This document shows, in pieces, positions 8,504 to 17,967 of a stretch of DNA of 64,000 nucleotides. The notes under the pieces are model-generated. The model was not told the origin of the DNA. It did not search any database and saw nothing but the letters and a program-made list of their open reading frames with translations. The stretch is from Paenibacillus hexagrammi (lineage in GTDB: Bacteria > Bacillota > Bacilli > Paenibacillales > NBRC-103111). Position numbers and translations under genes: made by a program. Within the stretch, counting starts at the first letter, position 1. Every line of letters starts with the position of its first letter. The stretch spans positions 1,054,001 to 1,118,000 of the forward strand of contig NZ_CP090978.1 in NCBI RefSeq assembly GCF_021513275.1. The letters are read 5' to 3'.

Positions 8504-9853
8504 ATGAAAAAGAATGGAACTAAGTGGGTTGCACTATTGTCGACTTCCGTATTGCTGGCAGGAGTGGCGGCCGGCTGCAGCAGTGCGCCAAAGGAAGAAA
8601 GCGCTCCTAGCGGTCAAGCGGCTCAAAGTGATACGAAAAAATCGGATGAAAAAGTAACGATCACCTTGCTCGTTGATAATACACAGGACTCTGTGAACAT
8701 GGCGAAAGGCATTGTGGAAGCGTTCGAGAAGAAGAATCCGAACATTCATGTCGAAACGGAAACCCGTCCGGGCGGCGGCGAAGGTGACAACATCGTCAAG
8801 ACGCGACTGGCGACTGGCGATATGACGGATGTCTTCTTCTATAACAGCGGCTCACTTATGCAAGCGCTTAATCCAGAGAAAAATATACTGGATGTCTCCA
8901 ATGAACCTTTCATGGCGAACGTTCTCGATTCCTTCAAAAAGGCAGTAACCTATAACGGCAAAGCTTACGCCGGTCCTGTTGGTTCTACGATGGCAGGCGG
9001 TTGGTTCTATAACAAAAAGGTATATAAAGATCTGGGCTTGTCAGTTCCGAAGTCCTGGGATGAGCTGATGGCGAACAGCGAGAAAATTAAAGCCGCGGGC
9101 ATCACGCCGATCATCGGAACCTTTAAGGATGACTGGACCACGCAGCTGGTGCTGCTTGCAGATTATTACAACGTTCAAGCGGCTAATCCGAAGTTTGCTG
9201 ATGATTATACGGCTAATAAAGCCAAGTTCGCGACAGACCCTACAGCGCTCCGAGGATTTGAGAAGCTGGAGGAGATCGCAAAGAAGGGCTACATGAATAA
9301 GGACATGAACGCTACGACCTATGATGCGGGACTAAAAATGCTGGCGGAAGGCAAAGGTGCGCAGTATCCGATGTTGAGCTTCGCGGTGCCGGCTCTGGAG
9401 CAAAACTTCCCGGATAAAATGGGCGACATCGGCTTCTTTGCTCAGCCGGGTGACAAAGCAGATACGAACGGCTTGACGGTGTGGACACCAAGCGGCGCCT
9501 ACATTTACAAAGAAACGAAGCATGTGGAAGAAGCTAAGAAGTTTGTGTCGTTTATTGCATCGATTGAAGGTACGCAAGCTCAGGCTAGCGCTTCTAAGCC
9601 GACAGGTCCCTATGCCATCAAAGACGCTAAGCTCCCGGATAATGTAGCACAAGTGGTGAAAGATATGACGCCTTACTTCGATAGTAACAAGACTGCGCCT
9701 GCTCTCGAATTCCTATCCCCAATTAAAGGATCAAGCCTGCCACAAATCACAACGGAAGTCGGCGCTGGCATCAAAACGGGTAAACAAGGCGCTGAAGCTT
9801 ATGATCAAGATGTAGAGAAACAAGCGAAGCAGCTCGGCCTTCAGGGCTGGTAA
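8504..9853 (+). CDS. Carbohydrate ABC transporter substrate-binding lipoprotein
   Basis: The 449-residue family 1 extracellular solute-binding protein should capture an oligosaccharide and deliver it to the two permeases that follow. It has a lipoprotein signal with lipobox LAGVAAGC (Cys25), then a charged Ser/Lys linker and the typical family core with VVEAFEKKNP-like and GGWFYNKKVYKDLGL regions. The start at ATG 8504 is set by AGGGGGA 9 bases upstream and by the lipoprotein signal; a longer frame starting at 8411 would put 31 polar residues in front of it. The gene is followed by a hairpin that probably lowers transcription into the permeases. Confidence 0.92.
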   Translation: MKKNGTKWVALLSTSVLLAGVAAGCSSAPKEESAPSGQAAQSDTKKSDEKVTITLLVDNTQDSVNMAKGIVEAFEKKNPNIHVETETRPGGGEGDNIVKTRLATGDMTDVFFYNSGSLMQALNPEKNILDVSNEPFMANVLDSFKKAVTYNGKAYAGPVGSTMAGGWFYNKKVYKDLGLSVPKSWDELMANSEKIKAAGITPIIGTFKDDWTTQLVLLADYYNVQAANPKFADDYTANKAKFATDPTALRGFEKLEEIAKKGYMNKDMNATTYDAGLKMLAEGKGAQYPMLSFAVPALEQNFPDKMGDIGFFAQPGDKADTNGLTVWTPSGAYIYKETKHVEEAKKFVSFIASIEGTQAQASASKPTGPYAIKDAKLPDNVAQVVKDMTPYFDSNKTAPALEFLSPIKGSSLPQITTEVGAGIKTGKQGAEAYDQDVEKQAKQLGLQGW

Positions 9854-9875
9854 TCGCTGAATTCATATGACCTGG

Positions 9876-9921
9876 AAAAGGAGTCGGCCATGCCACGCGG
9901 ATGCGAATCGGCTCCTTTTCT
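9876..9921 (+). terminator. Intercistronic hairpin / partial terminator
   Basis: Arms starting AAAAGGAG (9876-9883) and ending CTCCTTTT (9912-9919) extend through wobble pairs to about 12 pairs, followed by a short T-rich tail. Lying between binding-protein and permease genes, it fits a partial terminator or 3' stabiliser that yields more binding protein than permease. Confidence 0.65.
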
Positions 9922-9943
9922 ATTCCAACAGGGGTGAAGCAGA

Positions 9944-10810
9944 ATGACCAAAATTTTTAAGCGGACCTATTCGTATGCATTTTTGATTCCGGCGGCGATT
10001 GTTTACTTGCTTATCTTTATTTTTCCAACTGTAATGTCTTTCTTTTTCAGCTTGACTAGATGGGATTTAACGACATGGCAATTTATTGGTCTGGATAATT
10101 TCAAAATGTTTTTCAAGGAAGCTTCGCTTCTGATTGGATTTAAGAACACCTTTATTTATGCATTCGTTACCTGTGTGCTGAAAGTTGTGATCGGTCTGTT
10201 GCTAGGTGTTTTATTAACTTCAAAAATAAGAGCCAAAGGCTACCTGAGGTCTGTCATATTTTTTCCGACTTTGTTGAGTACGATTGCCGTAGGACTTACG
10301 TTCAGCATGCTGATGCACCCTTCCCAGGGGATGATCAACGCCGCATTGAACGTGATTGGTATTACCGGGCCGGACTGGCTGGGCGACACACGGATCGCAC
10401 TACTTTCAGTCGCATTCGTGGATGTCTGGAAAGGGGTCGGCTTTGCGATGGTCATTTACATTGCTGGCATTCTATCCATCCCTCAGGACTATTATGAAGC
10501 GCTGCAAATCGATGGCGGCGGTTCCTTCCGCAAATTCTGGAACATCATTGTTCCTCTCAGCCGTCCTGCGACGAATTCAGTGATCATCCTTTCTTTCATA
10601 GGCGGACTGCGCTCCTTCGATCTGGTATGGGCGATGACGAAAGGCGGTCCCGGCTTTACGACGGATTTGATCGCATCGATCATCTACAAGCAGTACCAGG
10701 GCGGCTATTACGGACTTGCTACAGCAGGTAACGTTATCCTGTTCCTCTTCGTAACTGCGCTGGCCCTTCCGCTCTATTCGTACCTGAACAGAAAAGAGGT
10801 TGACCTATGA
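9944..10810 (+). CDS. Sugar ABC transporter permease, MalF/UgpA type
   Basis: The 288-residue protein has about six transmembrane helices and the cytoplasmic EAA loop that docks the ATPase (EALQIDGGGSFRKFWNIIVP, about residues 185-204). It pairs with the next permease to form the membrane channel. The last four bases overlap the next gene (ATGA). No ATPase gene is present in the operon, so a shared MsmX-like ATPase elsewhere in the genome is the likely partner. Confidence 0.93.
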   Translation: MTKIFKRTYSYAFLIPAAIVYLLIFIFPTVMSFFFSLTRWDLTTWQFIGLDNFKMFFKEASLLIGFKNTFIYAFVTCVLKVVIGLLLGVLLTSKIRAKGYLRSVIFFPTLLSTIAVGLTFSMLMHPSQGMINAALNVIGITGPDWLGDTRIALLSVAFVDVWKGVGFAMVIYIAGILSIPQDYYEALQIDGGGSFRKFWNIIVPLSRPATNSVIILSFIGGLRSFDLVWAMTKGGPGFTTDLIASIIYKQYQGGYYGLATAGNVILFLFVTALALPLYSYLNRKEVDL

Positions 10811-11637
10811 GCAAAAGAATCAGGCAGCTTGGAGGCGAAACGGTCGCCATCTTGCTCACCATCATCATTTTTTGGATTCCCTTCTACTTTGTTATTGTCA
10901 ATGCCTTGAAGGATAAAAAAGAATCTGCCTTGCTCAGCTTGTCGTGGCCATCTACGACTCATCTGTGGGAGAACATGAAGGCTGTCATCACGGCACGGGA
11001 CTACATGCTGCTTCGCGCTTTTTACAACAGCACTGTGCTTACCGTTCTCTCCATCGTCGTACTGGTAATGATCTGCGCCATGGCCGGATATGTCATGCAG
11101 CGAAGAACGGACCGCGCTACACCGTGGCTGAATTTTCTTGTCCTATCGGGTCTGATTATCCCTCCTGCGATCGTACCGACGATCTGGGTGCTGAATGGAT
11201 TAGGATTGTTCAAAACGATGACCGGCCTTGTCCTGGTAGAGGTAGCGCTTGGCTTCCCGTTCGGCGTGCTGCTGTACAAAGGCTTTATGGCGACCATTCC
11301 CCGGGAAATTGATGAAGCGGCTGTTGTTGACGGCTGCAGCGGCTTCAAGCTGTTTTACAAGATCATTCTTCCCTTGCTGCAGCCGGTTACGGCAACGATC
11401 GTCGTGACATCGTCCGTAGGTATTTTTAACGACTTTACCAATCCCCTGTATTTCTTCCCTGGAGCGAAGAATGCCACGGTTCAGCTAACGCTGTACAACT
11501 TCCAGAGCCAATTTGTGACGCAGTGGAACCTGCTGTTTATGAATATTCTGCTGATTACGCTGCCGCCTTTGGTGCTCTTTATTTTCTTTAATAAAAAAAT
11601 CGTTGCCGGTATGACGGCAGGCTCCGTAAAGGGGTAA
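10807..11637 (+). CDS. Sugar ABC transporter permease, MalG/UgpE type
   Basis: The 276-residue second permease has six predicted helices and an EAA loop (EIDEAAVVDGCSGFKLFYKI, about residues 161-180). Its ATG overlaps the stop of the preceding permease, indicating coupled translation and a heterodimeric channel. The rhamnosidase gene starts 28 bases downstream, so import and cleavage appear to be co-expressed. Confidence 0.93.
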   Translation: MSKRIRQLGGETVAILLTIIIFWIPFYFVIVNALKDKKESALLSLSWPSTTHLWENMKAVITARDYMLLRAFYNSTVLTVLSIVVLVMICAMAGYVMQRRTDRATPWLNFLVLSGLIIPPAIVPTIWVLNGLGLFKTMTGLVLVEVALGFPFGVLLYKGFMATIPREIDEAAVVDGCSGFKLFYKIILPLLQPVTATIVVTSSVGIFNDFTNPLYFFPGAKNATVQLTLYNFQSQFVTQWNLLFMNILLITLPPLVLFIFFNKKIVAGMTAGSVKG

Positions 11638-11665
11638 TGATCGGAGCAAAGGGAGTGCTTAGAAG

Positions 11666-14569
11666 ATGACGGGACTAAAAGCCACAGACTTAACTTGCGA
11701 ATATCAAACGAGTCCGCTGGGAATTGACATCAAGCAGCCGCGCATCAGCTGGCAGCTGGAATCAGATCGCCGCGGCACGATGCAGCGGGGCTGCAGGCTC
11801 GTTTTCGCCGGTGAAGACGGCGATTTCAGCCGACCTGTCTGGGATACAGGTGAGATCATGTCGGATCGGTCCATACAGGTGACTTATGCCGGACCGGAGC
11901 TGAAGCCGCGCACTCGCTATCACTACAGAGTCAAGGTATGGGACAGCTTCGGGCGCGAATCGGAATGGAGCGAGGCGGCCTGGTGGGAGACGGGGCTGCT
12001 AGAGCAGGATGCGTGGCAGGCAGAGTGGATTACGCCGCTGGCGAGCGAGATCGATCCTCAGGCGGAGCCTGCTTTTCTGCTGCGCAAAAGCTTCCGTGCT
12101 CGCGAAGACGCTAGCGTAGTGTCTGCCCGAATCTATGCTACAGCTGCAGGCGTCTATGAACTGTACGTGAACGGTCAGCCGGCCTCGGAAGATCTGCTTG
12201 CGCCGGGCTGGACCAGTTATCAGCATAGGCTGCAGTATCAGACTTATGATGTGACGGCGCTCATACAGCCTGGCGGTAATGGGATCGGCATCATGCTGGG
12301 AGATGGCTGGTACCGAAGCAATATGGGCTTTGAGGACAAAAATTTTAGGTACGGCGAGCATCGCGCCGCTCTGCTGCAGCTTCACGTACGTTATGCGGAT
12401 GGCTCCGAAGAGGTGGTTGCAACCGATACGACCTGGAAAGCCTCGTTTGGTGCGATTCAGTACTCCACGATTTACCATGGCGAGACGTACGACGCGCGTG
12501 AAGAGCAAGAAGGCTGGAGCGAAGCGGAATTTGATGAGTCCGGCTGGAAGCCTGTACAAGTTTGTGAGGGGTTGTCCATGGATGCTTTAATTGCCCAGGA
12601 GAACTCGCCGACAAGGGTCACACAGACACTGAGACCAGTCGCCTATTTCAAGACGCCTGCCGGCGATCATGTGCTGGACATGGGCCAAAATATGGTCGGA
12701 CGCATGCGTTTTACCGTGAGTGCACCTACAGGAACGCGCATTGAATGGAAGCACGCGGAAGTGCTTGATAAAGAAGGGAATATCTATTTCGGCAACCTCC
12801 GGCCTGCCAAGCAAAAGGTGATTTATTTCGCTAAAGGCGGAGGCAGCGAGACCTATGCGCCGCATTTTACCTTCATGGGCTTTCGTTATGTCAAAGTGGA
12901 AGGCTACCCTGGTGCGGAGGAGTATGGTCTGCCGCTAGATGCATTTGCTGGTGAAGTCATACATACCGACATGGAGCCTACCGGCGAATTCGAATGCTCG
13001 GATGCCAGGGTGAACCAGCTGCAAAGCAACATTATGTGGGGACAGCGGGGCAATTTCCTGGATGTGCCGACGGATTGTCCGCAGCGTGATGAGCGGCTGG
13101 GCTGGACGGGAGACGCTCAGGTGTTTATCAGCACCGCATTGTTTAACTATCAGGGCGGACCGTTCTTTACCAAATGGCTGCACGACCTGAAAGCGGAACA
13201 GTTCCCAAACGGAGGCGTGCCGTTCGTCATACCGGATGTTGTGGGAGGTGCAAGCTCCGCAGCTTGGGGAGACGCTGCTGTCATTTGTCCTTGGACCGTT
13301 TATCAATATTACGGGGATACGTGGCTATTATCCGAGCAGTTTGAAAGTATGAAGAAATGGGTCGAATTCATCCGGGCCCAGGGAGAGAATGAATATTTAT
13401 GGAACACGGGCTTCCACTTCGGAGATTGGCTTGCTCTAGATGCGAAAGAGAACAGCTATGTCGGTGCCACGCCGAAGGCGCTTGTCGCAACCGCTTACTA
13501 TGCGTACTCGACCCGCATTGTGCGGGATGCAGCCCGCGCTTTGGGCAGGGAAGACGACTTGCATACCTACGGCGAGCTGTATGAACAAGTAAAGCAGGCA
13601 TTTCAGGACGAATTCATTACGAAGAACGGCCGCATGGCATCGCCGACGCAGACCGCGCATGTGCTTGCTCTTGCCTTCGATCTTGTAGACGGCAGTGTCC
13701 GTACCCGTGTAGCCCGGGAGCTCAATGACCTGATTGTAGAGAACGACTATCACCTGACAACAGGCTTTGTGGGAACTCCGTATCTATGCTTCGCGCTATC
13801 GGGTAACGGCTATCATGATACGGCTGTAAAACTGCTCATGCAGGAAAGCTACCCGGGTTGGCTTTATTCCGTCTCCAAAGGCGCGACCACGATCTGGGAG
13901 CATTGGGACAGCATCAAGGCGGACGGGTCTTTCTGGAGCGACGACATGAATTCCTTTAACCATTACGCCTATGGAGCTATCGGAGACTGGCTGTACCGCA
14001 AGGTAGCGGGACTGGATATGGATGTGTCCGTGCCTGCTTTTAAGCACATCCATCTGGAGCCTTACTTTGGTCTGAAAAAGCTGAGCTTCGCAAAGGCTGC
14101 GCACCGCTCTATGTATGGACGAATCGCTGTAGGCTGGCGTGTAGACGGAGCGAACATTGAGGTATCCGTGGAGATTCCGCCGAACACCACGGCCGAACTG
14201 GTACTCAGGGGCGCCTATGTCCATGGTTTGAAAGAGAGCGGTCATGAGCTTGCCGGCGTGGATGGTGTTCAATCCGCAGCCGAAACCGGTCAAGGCGTTC
14301 GACTTATCCTGGGCTCGGGCTGCTACACCTTTACGTACATGAATAAAGACATGTTCCGCATTCGGTATACGGAAGACAGCCGCGTTGACGAAATCATGAA
14401 CGATGAAGCAGCAGCGGCCGTTCTTCGCAAGTATATCCCGCATTTTTTTGTTGGAGCTGGCTTTCATTTTATGAAGAAATCTTCTCTCAAGCAGCTGGCT
14501 GAAAATACGATGGCGCGCATTTCCAGAGAGCAGATCAATGCGATCCTCGAGGAACTGGCAAGCTTGTAA
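11666..14569 (+). CDS. Alpha-L-rhamnosidase, GH78
   Basis: This 967-residue enzyme should release terminal L-rhamnose from plant oligosaccharides or glycosides. N-terminal beta domains (about 1-430) precede the (alpha/alpha)6 barrel. The family signature DCPQRDERLGWTGDAQ starts at Asp470, giving acidic residues Asp470, Glu476 and Asp483; a further conserved Glu lies in TTIWEHWDS. A C-terminal beta domain is followed by an extra helical tail (about 905-967, SLKQLAENTMARI). There is no signal peptide, so it probably acts in the cytoplasm on imported substrate. AAAGGGAG upstream supports ATG 11666. Confidence 0.93.
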   Translation: MTGLKATDLTCEYQTSPLGIDIKQPRISWQLESDRRGTMQRGCRLVFAGEDGDFSRPVWDTGEIMSDRSIQVTYAGPELKPRTRYHYRVKVWDSFGRESEWSEAAWWETGLLEQDAWQAEWITPLASEIDPQAEPAFLLRKSFRAREDASVVSARIYATAAGVYELYVNGQPASEDLLAPGWTSYQHRLQYQTYDVTALIQPGGNGIGIMLGDGWYRSNMGFEDKNFRYGEHRAALLQLHVRYADGSEEVVATDTTWKASFGAIQYSTIYHGETYDAREEQEGWSEAEFDESGWKPVQVCEGLSMDALIAQENSPTRVTQTLRPVAYFKTPAGDHVLDMGQNMVGRMRFTVSAPTGTRIEWKHAEVLDKEGNIYFGNLRPAKQKVIYFAKGGGSETYAPHFTFMGFRYVKVEGYPGAEEYGLPLDAFAGEVIHTDMEPTGEFECSDARVNQLQSNIMWGQRGNFLDVPTDCPQRDERLGWTGDAQVFISTALFNYQGGPFFTKWLHDLKAEQFPNGGVPFVIPDVVGGASSAAWGDAAVICPWTVYQYYGDTWLLSEQFESMKKWVEFIRAQGENEYLWNTGFHFGDWLALDAKENSYVGATPKALVATAYYAYSTRIVRDAARALGREDDLHTYGELYEQVKQAFQDEFITKNGRMASPTQTAHVLALAFDLVDGSVRTRVARELNDLIVENDYHLTTGFVGTPYLCFALSGNGYHDTAVKLLMQESYPGWLYSVSKGATTIWEHWDSIKADGSFWSDDMNSFNHYAYGAIGDWLYRKVAGLDMDVSVPAFKHIHLEPYFGLKKLSFAKAAHRSMYGRIAVGWRVDGANIEVSVEIPPNTTAELVLRGAYVHGLKESGHELAGVDGVQSAAETGQGVRLILGSGCYTFTYMNKDMFRIRYTEDSRVDEIMNDEAAAAVLRKYIPHFFVGAGFHFMKKSSLKQLAENTMARISREQINAILEELASL

Positions 14570-14593
14570 CTAGATAGGGAGTGTTGTTCGAAG

Positions 14594-16138
14594 ATGGGCA
14601 TCAATCAAAGATTTGTTGAAAAAGCAGAGGCATTGCTGCCAGAGCTGCAAGAATCCATTGTGACTCCGAAAAGAGTGATCGATGTGATCGCGGATGCTGA
14701 TGCGTTCCAGGGGTGGAGCGCGGAAGAGACTATCTCTTTGGAGGAGCTGACCGGCTCGTCGCTAGGCAAGGACGACAGCTTTATTTTGGACTTTGGCGAT
14801 CATCAGGTCGGGTACGTCTCGTTTACCGTAAAGCCGGTGGGCAGTCCTCCGGATGCTCCGCTTGGTCTTAAGCTGATTTTTGGCGAAATGCCTTGCGAGG
14901 TGGCGGAGTCCTTCGATTCCTACAATGGCTGGTTGAGCAAATCCTGGCTGCAGGAGGAGACGATGTATATCGATATCCTTCCTGCGGAAATTCGGCTACC
15001 AAGACGTTATTGCTTCAGATACATGAAAGTAATGGTGCTGGATACGTCCCGAAAGTATACAGTGGCATTCTCCGATATTCAGTGCAAAGCTGTTACATCC
15101 GCTGATACTAGCAAGCTGGCTCCACTGCGGGATGATCTGCCTGATGACCTGAAGGACATGGACCGGATCAGCATCAAGACCCTGCAGGATTGCATGCAAA
15201 CCGTTTTCGAGGACGGCCCGAAGCGGGACCGCAGACTGTGGATTGGCGATCTTCGACTGCAGGCGATAGCGAATTACTATACATTCAACAATTATGATCT
15301 GGTAAAACGTTGTCTGTACTTGTTTGCCGGACTTACGCTGGAAGACGGCGCGGTTAGCGCTTGTATTTTCGAGAAGCCGCAGCCTTTGGCGGATGATACA
15401 CGACTGTATGACTACTCTTTATTTTTTGCAGCCACCTTATTTGACTATTATAAAGCTTCTCAGGATCGGGAGACGCTCATTGAGTTGTGGCCGACGGCTT
15501 ACGAGCAGATTGAAATTGCTTTGCGGAGGCTGGATGAGAGAGGGATTGTGCAGGATGAGGAAAAGTGGTGGAGCTTTACCGACTGGCATCCGGATTTGAA
15601 CAAGCAGGCGCCGGCGCAAGCTGCACTGATCTATTGCCTCAGACGCGCGTTATGGTTGGCCCAGGCTCTAGACAAACACGGCGAAGCCCAATTCATTCAG
15701 GAACAGCTCAATCTGGTGACACAATCGACAATCGAACATTTGTGGGATCCAGAACAGGGTTTCTTTATCAGCGGCGAAACGAAACAAGTCTCCTGGGCTT
15801 CTCAGGTGTGGATGGCGTTAGCAGGAGTCTTCGACACGGAGGAAAACGGGAGGCTGATGGATCGGCTCTTCGAAGAGCAGCCGGCTGTCGGGATGACGAC
15901 TCCTTATATGTACCATCACCTCATAGAGGCGCTCTTTGAGAGCGGTAGAGCAAGTAAGGCAGTAGAGCAGATGCGGGCTTACTGGGGAGAAATGGTCAAA
16001 GACGGCGCTGATTGCTTCTGGGAGGTTTATAACCCTGCCGACAAGCAGCTTTCTCCATACGGCAGTAATTTGATCAACAGCTATTGTCACGCCTGGAGCT
16101 GTACCCCGACTTATTTTATCCGCAAATATAAGCTGTAA
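14594..16138 (+). CDS. Rhamnosidase-like (GH78-related) glycoside hydrolase
   Basis: The 514-residue protein looks like a shortened relative of the preceding rhamnosidase: a beta-sandwich start (about 50-170, FGDHQVGYVSFTV) and an (alpha/alpha)6-type barrel. The position equivalent to the GH78 signature reads DGPKRDRRLWIGDLRLQA, which keeps the first and last Asp but replaces the central Glu region with RRL. It has no export signal. It starts 24 bases after the rhamnosidase stop and ends 14 bases before the GH3 gene. Activity could be on another deoxy sugar or uronide; the altered motif makes substrate uncertain. Confidence 0.8.
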   Translation: MGINQRFVEKAEALLPELQESIVTPKRVIDVIADADAFQGWSAEETISLEELTGSSLGKDDSFILDFGDHQVGYVSFTVKPVGSPPDAPLGLKLIFGEMPCEVAESFDSYNGWLSKSWLQEETMYIDILPAEIRLPRRYCFRYMKVMVLDTSRKYTVAFSDIQCKAVTSADTSKLAPLRDDLPDDLKDMDRISIKTLQDCMQTVFEDGPKRDRRLWIGDLRLQAIANYYTFNNYDLVKRCLYLFAGLTLEDGAVSACIFEKPQPLADDTRLYDYSLFFAATLFDYYKASQDRETLIELWPTAYEQIEIALRRLDERGIVQDEEKWWSFTDWHPDLNKQAPAQAALIYCLRRALWLAQALDKHGEAQFIQEQLNLVTQSTIEHLWDPEQGFFISGETKQVSWASQVWMALAGVFDTEENGRLMDRLFEEQPAVGMTTPYMYHHLIEALFESGRASKAVEQMRAYWGEMVKDGADCFWEVYNPADKQLSPYGSNLINSYCHAWSCTPTYFIRKYKL

Positions 16139-16152
16139 GGAGGCTTGATTCG

Positions 16153-17817
16153 ATGAAACCGGAGCTGCTCAAGCAAAAGCCGTTTTATCTTTCCGATGCT
16201 CAAATCAAGTGGGTGCAGGATCAACTGAAAGAGATGACACTGGAAGAGAAGGTCGGACAATTATTCGTTGTCGTGGAAAATCCTTTCTCGCCGGTCAAGG
16301 AGGATCTTCTCAGCATCAAACCCGGGGGCGTGCATCTGTTTGCCTTTAGCCCGGAAGCGACGAAGACCAATCAGCAGGCGAAAATTCTCGAGCTGCAGCA
16401 GCGCAGCAAGCTGCCTTTGTTAATCACCGGAGATCTGGAGTCAGGAGGCTACGGGGGTGCTATAGACGGTACGAATCTGGGTATGAATATGCAGGTTGCA
16501 GCTGCCGGCAGTACGAAGCTGGCGCATGAGTTCGGTCGCGGAATCGATACCGAAGGAACGGCAATCGGCTATAACTGGGTATTCGGGCCCGTGCTGGATA
16601 TCAACTACAATCATCAAAATCCGATCGTTAATACACGTGCCTTTGGCGACTCGCCGGAGGTCGTTGAGACCTATTCGATTCCTGTACTCGAGGGCGTTCA
16701 GGAGAGGCAGCGCATGGCTGCGTGCGTCAAGCACTGGCCTGGAGACGGCATGGATGACCGTGACCAGCATAAAGTGCTGACCGTCAATTCGATGCCGATG
16801 GCGCAGTGGCGCGAAACGTACGGCAAGGTATACCGCTCGGCGATTGATGCCGGAGCCAAAAGCGTCATGAGTGCGCATATCGCGCTGCCTGCCTATTATG
16901 AGGAGCAGGGCGTCACGGACGTTCGGATTAAGCATACGCCGGGGTCACTCTCCTACGAGCTGAACGTGAAGCTGCTGCGAGAGGAGCTCGGCTTCAACGG
17001 ACTGATTGTGTCCGACGCGACCAAGATGATCGGCATGACTAGCTGGGGACCTCGCAAGCAGATTGTTCCTCAGTGTATTGCTTCCGGTGTCGATATGTTC
17101 TTGTTCACTGCAGATCTTCATTATGACTGCGAAGCGATGCTGCAGGGAGTGAGGGGTGGTGTCATTACTGAGGAGCGGCTTCAAGAGGCGGTGACACGGA
17201 TTCTTGCTTTGAAAGTTTCGCTAGGTCTGCACTTAGGAGTCGGCTCGGCTGAGGACTTGTCTGCCGTGGGCAAAGCGGAACACGTTCAATTAGCCAAGGA
17301 GATTGCCCAGCAGTCTGTAACACTGGTCAAAGATACGCAGGGCCTGCTGCCGATTAGCCCGGAGAAGCACAAGCGGGTGCTGCTGCTGGCAAAGGGGAGC
17401 GAAGGGTCCATGTTCGCTGAAAACGGCTCCGGCGGCGATACAATAGCAAGCTTACTTGAAGATGAAGGTTTTGAAATTATTCGTGACTATCGGCTTCGCG
17501 AGGAACATAACGAGATCGATCTGGTCATTCTCCTGACACAGAAAGCGCCGAGCTTTATGCAAAATTCCCTGCGCTTGTCGCCGGAGGAAACAGGCGGGAT
17601 TTTCACCTGGTTTCCGACCTACGTACCGACTCTGCTCATCTCGCTAGGGAACCCGTATACGTTATATGAAATGCCTTCCATGCCAACGGTCATTAACGGC
17701 TACAATGCTTCCGTCATCGTGCAGGAAGAGGTTGTGAAATGCATCCTCGGCAAGCAGCCATTCCGCGGAATTTCGCCAGTGGATGCTTTCTGCGGTCTGG
17801 AATGGGCACGGCTCTAA
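16153..17817 (+). CDS. GH3 glycoside hydrolase (NagZ/beta-glucosidase related)
   Basis: The 554-residue protein has a GH3 TIM barrel and a following alpha/beta domain. The conserved substrate-binding segment reads KHWPGDGMDDRDQHK (about residues 196-210), close to the KH(F/S)PGHG type, and the expected nucleophile is Asp288 in LIVSDATKMIGM. It lacks a signal peptide, so it probably works in the cytoplasm. The family covers beta-glucosidases, xylosidases and N-acetylhexosaminidases; its position after two rhamnosidase-type genes suggests a beta-linked sugar exposed after rhamnose removal. The specificity cannot be read from the sequence. Confidence 0.88.
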   Translation: MKPELLKQKPFYLSDAQIKWVQDQLKEMTLEEKVGQLFVVVENPFSPVKEDLLSIKPGGVHLFAFSPEATKTNQQAKILELQQRSKLPLLITGDLESGGYGGAIDGTNLGMNMQVAAAGSTKLAHEFGRGIDTEGTAIGYNWVFGPVLDINYNHQNPIVNTRAFGDSPEVVETYSIPVLEGVQERQRMAACVKHWPGDGMDDRDQHKVLTVNSMPMAQWRETYGKVYRSAIDAGAKSVMSAHIALPAYYEEQGVTDVRIKHTPGSLSYELNVKLLREELGFNGLIVSDATKMIGMTSWGPRKQIVPQCIASGVDMFLFTADLHYDCEAMLQGVRGGVITEERLQEAVTRILALKVSLGLHLGVGSAEDLSAVGKAEHVQLAKEIAQQSVTLVKDTQGLLPISPEKHKRVLLLAKGSEGSMFAENGSGGDTIASLLEDEGFEIIRDYRLREEHNEIDLVILLTQKAPSFMQNSLRLSPEETGGIFTWFPTYVPTLLISLGNPYTLYEMPSMPTVINGYNASVIVQEEVVKCILGKQPFRGISPVDAFCGLEWARL

Positions 17818-17825
17818 GCTTAGTA

Positions 17826-17897
17826 CTCCCTTGGTGCAGCTGCTCGTCTCACGTACTGATGTGAGGCTGCGATTTCGCCCAAGGAGATGTCTTTTTT
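17826..17897 (+). terminator. Branched rho-independent terminator
   Basis: CTCCCTTGG and CCAAGGAG form the outer stem with one bulge. An inner hairpin with CTCAC/GTGAG and CAGC/GCTG fills the loop, and TCTTTTTTT follows. It closes the transporter and hydrolase operon after the GH3 gene. Confidence 0.6.
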
Positions 17898-17967
17898 TGC
17901 GGATGATCGTCCTGTCCTTCGAAACCATCCTCGGCTCTTCGCGTACCTAAAGGTAGGAGGTGCTTTC

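Noticed and set aside
13796-14467. Open frame of 223 codons on the minus strand
   Set aside because: It is a shadow of the GH78 gene in GC-rich coding sequence, without a start signal or domain.
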